Shown here in pieces: positions 62,644 through 64,000 of a DNA stretch of 64,000 nt (the stretch's first letter is position 1; the number at the start of each line of letters is the position of its first letter). Origin of the DNA: Alcaligenes faecalis. GTDB taxonomy: Bacteria; Pseudomonadota; Gammaproteobacteria; Burkholderiales; Burkholderiaceae_B. The DNA lies in the NCBI RefSeq assembly GCF_005311025.1, contig NZ_CP031747.1, forward strand, positions 1,860,001 to 1,924,000. Direction: 5' to 3'. Under the pieces are notes generated by a model. The model ran no database searches. It had not been told where the DNA came from and worked only from the letters and a program-made list of their open reading frames with translations. The position numbers were made by a program, and so were the translations under genes.

Positions 62644-63681
62644 TCAGGCTAGATCAATGCGAGTGGTATCCGCAAACTTCAGCACAGGCTCGTCCGTGGG
62701 GTCTTCGTAGACCTGCCACTTCAAGGACTGGCTGCCTACCTGAATATCCACGGTAGCCAGGGTGTTTTCCGCGTCACTGTCCGCCGGGTCACAGCGCCAG
62801 ATCGGAAATTCCGCATGGTGCTGATCCGCCAGGACGATCAAAGGATCAAGCGCAGCACCGGCTTGTGCCAACAATTGATCCCCACGCTCCTGCCGCAGTT
62901 CGGACGACCGGGTAATACGCTGTTCAAAGCCTTTCATGGACGGATGTACCGCATGGTTGGCGTGCAGATGGTTTTGCTCAATGGTCTGCACAGAAACGGC
63001 CTCGGCACTGAACTCCACGCTCAGCAAGCGTGGATCGCCACGCTGCGCCAGACTCAAATGGAAAGCGCCGGAACGCGGGTGATCCTGCAAGATCCCTACT
63101 GCCTGATCCAGATCAGGCTGATCCAGCATGGCGCGGGTCAGGACCATGCGCGGCACCCCTGGGGCCACATGCCGAGCCCGCACATTATTCACCGTCATGG
63201 CCAAACCGGCCTGGGTCACTGCAAAGCTGTGGCCCGGCAAGGAAGCAGGGTAAAGAAAAGAGACAAAGGACATGCCGCTGTCGGGGATGAATTTGGCCAC
63301 CCCGCAGTAACCGGCAAAACCTGGATCACCATCTTCGTTATGCACCAGACGAGGCTCGCCCTGGGCGGGCATTTGCACGGTGGTGCAACCATCGGGAGCC
63401 ATGGCCCACAAGTCGCCCCGGCAATTCCACAAGAAAACGTCTTCAAAGGGGAGCTCCAGACCCAATGCCAGGCCCTGGAGCTCGGTCCATATTCGGGGGA
63501 AATAACGCTCGGTGTACTGAGCCAGCTGACCGGCTACAGCCGTCCCCTTCGATTGCATGATGCCTTGCCACGCTGCTGAGTTCAGCAAGTAGGCATGCAC
63601 GGCGGGGGCTCCGAAACGTCCCAAAGAATGGCCAATTTCTTTGGGACCACCACTTAACTCCAGATAGGACAACTTAGCCAT
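62644..63681 (-). CDS. C45-family peptidase / acyltransferase-like (NTN hydrolase)
   Basis: A 345-residue protein. The N-terminal nucleophile of this family is the Cys in DGCTTV; upstream residues form the propeptide removed on self-processing. VHNEDGDPGFAG and SFAVTQAGLAMTVNNVRA are conserved strands. C45 enzymes include acyl-CoA:6-aminopenicillanate acyltransferase; bacterial relatives hydrolyse amides. It starts 5 bp after the RpiR-type gene stop and is probably cotranscribed with it. Confidence 0.87.
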   Translation of the reverse strand: MAKLSYLELSGGPKEIGHSLGRFGAPAVHAYLLNSAAWQGIMQSKGTAVAGQLAQYTERYFPRIWTELQGLALGLELPFEDVFLWNCRGDLWAMAPDGCTTVQMPAQGEPRLVHNEDGDPGFAGYCGVAKFIPDSGMSFVSFLYPASLPGHSFAVTQAGLAMTVNNVRARHVAPGVPRMVLTRAMLDQPDLDQAVGILQDHPRSGAFHLSLAQRGDPRLLSVEFSAEAVSVQTIEQNHLHANHAVHPSMKGFEQRITRSSELRQERGDQLLAQAGAALDPLIVLADQHHAEFPIWRCDPADSDAENTLATVDIQVGSQSLKWQVYEDPTDEPVLKFADTTRIDLA

Positions 63682-63686
63682 TGCGT

Positions 63687-64000
63687 CTATTTCCAGTAAG
63701 CACCGGACTGGTGCAATTGATTTTCAACCAACTCAATACCGCTGACAGCACGACTGCCCGCCTTGGCCAGAACCTGTTCCAGCAAGACCTCCACCAGTGC
63801 CTGTGCAGCAACCAGAGAAGGAAAAAAAGACGGACTGTCGGTTCCAAACAATAATGTGGCATCTGCCTGCTGCGCAATAGGGGCAAGCAAGCTGTCGCAA
63901 ATCGCCAGAATTTGTGCATCTGCCTGTCGGGCCGCTGCATGGGCCAGCACGGCTTCCTGGGAATACGGTGCAAAACCGAACAAGACCAGCACATCCCCTT
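63687..64000 (-). CDS. MurR/RpiR-family regulator, SIS domain (5' truncated)
   Basis: Only the C-terminal SIS domain is inside the window; the frame is open to the right edge. It shows GDVLVLFGFAPYSQEAV and ADAQILAICDS, then the LVAAQALVEVLLEQVL helix, matching RpiR-type sugar-phosphate sensing domains. The helix-turn-helix would lie beyond 64000. It probably controls the peptidase gene that follows it. Confidence 0.82.
   Translation of the reverse strand, partial: GDVLVLFGFAPYSQEAVLAHAAARQADAQILAICDSLLAPIAQQADATLLFGTDSPSFFPSLVAAQALVEVLLEQVLAKAGSRAVSGIELVENQLHQSGAYWK

Overview
The window looks like chromosome of a betaproteobacterium of the order Burkholderiales, most likely an Alcaligenes-like member of Alcaligenaceae. 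The signs are a Bug/TctC-type tricarboxylate-binding protein at the left edge, a Burkholderiales-type trimeric porin, the one-cysteine DksA usual in this class beside hslVU, a SAH riboswitch in front of ahcY, and the dapF-DUF484-xerC order. The genus is an inference from gene content, not from a search.

Layout. 1-9.4 kb: a truncated Bug receptor gene, a sulfatase, stress/unknown small genes, a chromate transporter, a LysR/MFS divergent pair with the aldo-keto reductase dkgB, and a porin. 9.9-23.5 kb: a genomic island at a tRNA-Leu(CAA) gene. A decayed copy of the tRNA 3' half marks the left end (about 9882-9934), the intact tRNA marks the right end (23409-23493), and a destroyed tyrosine-integrase gene lies just inside the tRNA (23180-23285). 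The island is composite. It holds (i) a restriction-modification cassette with two DNA adenine methylases and an HNH nuclease, bracketed by its own direct repeat (9927-9961 and 13897-13931); (ii) a TIGR04141/DUF6119-like protein beside an orphan VbhA-type antitoxin whose toxin appears lost; (iii) a six-gene operon for a cytochrome P450, 3Fe-4S ferredoxin, PDR-type reductase, FAA hydrolase, NodB-like deacetylase and outer-membrane channel, with a divergent AraC regulator.

23.8-34.3 kb: AI-2E-type permease, nadE, a GntR regulator, and a TRAP transporter/amidase/cupin operon. The regulator and the cupin promoter share a bipartite site (TGGGATCC-N14-TGGATTC), which ties them together. ilvD follows. 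34.4-44.5 kb: ppc, a TauE-family permease with a hairpin over its start codon, two SAM methyltransferases, cca, a soluble lytic transglycosylase and 5-formyl-THF cyclo-ligase. 44.6-48.8 kb: the methyl cycle (metF, a holin-like membrane gene, SAH riboswitch-ahcY, metK). 49.0-53.4 kb: two lipid A acyltransferases, dapF, DUF484 and xerC. 53.4-58.6 kb: zinc homeostasis (znuA, znuB, znuC, an unlisted 49-aa membrane ORF, a Zur box, zur, a COG0523 metallochaperone) then dksA. 58.9-64 kb: hslVU, a CusF-like protein lacking two copper ligands, a GNAT enzyme, a PduO-type cobalamin adenosyltransferase, a C45 peptidase and a truncated RpiR-type regulator.

The most interesting region is the tRNA-Leu island: a self-contained P450 catabolic operon of unknown substrate, a restriction cassette that appears to be a tandem tRNA-site insertion, and a possibly defensive TIGR04141-like gene.
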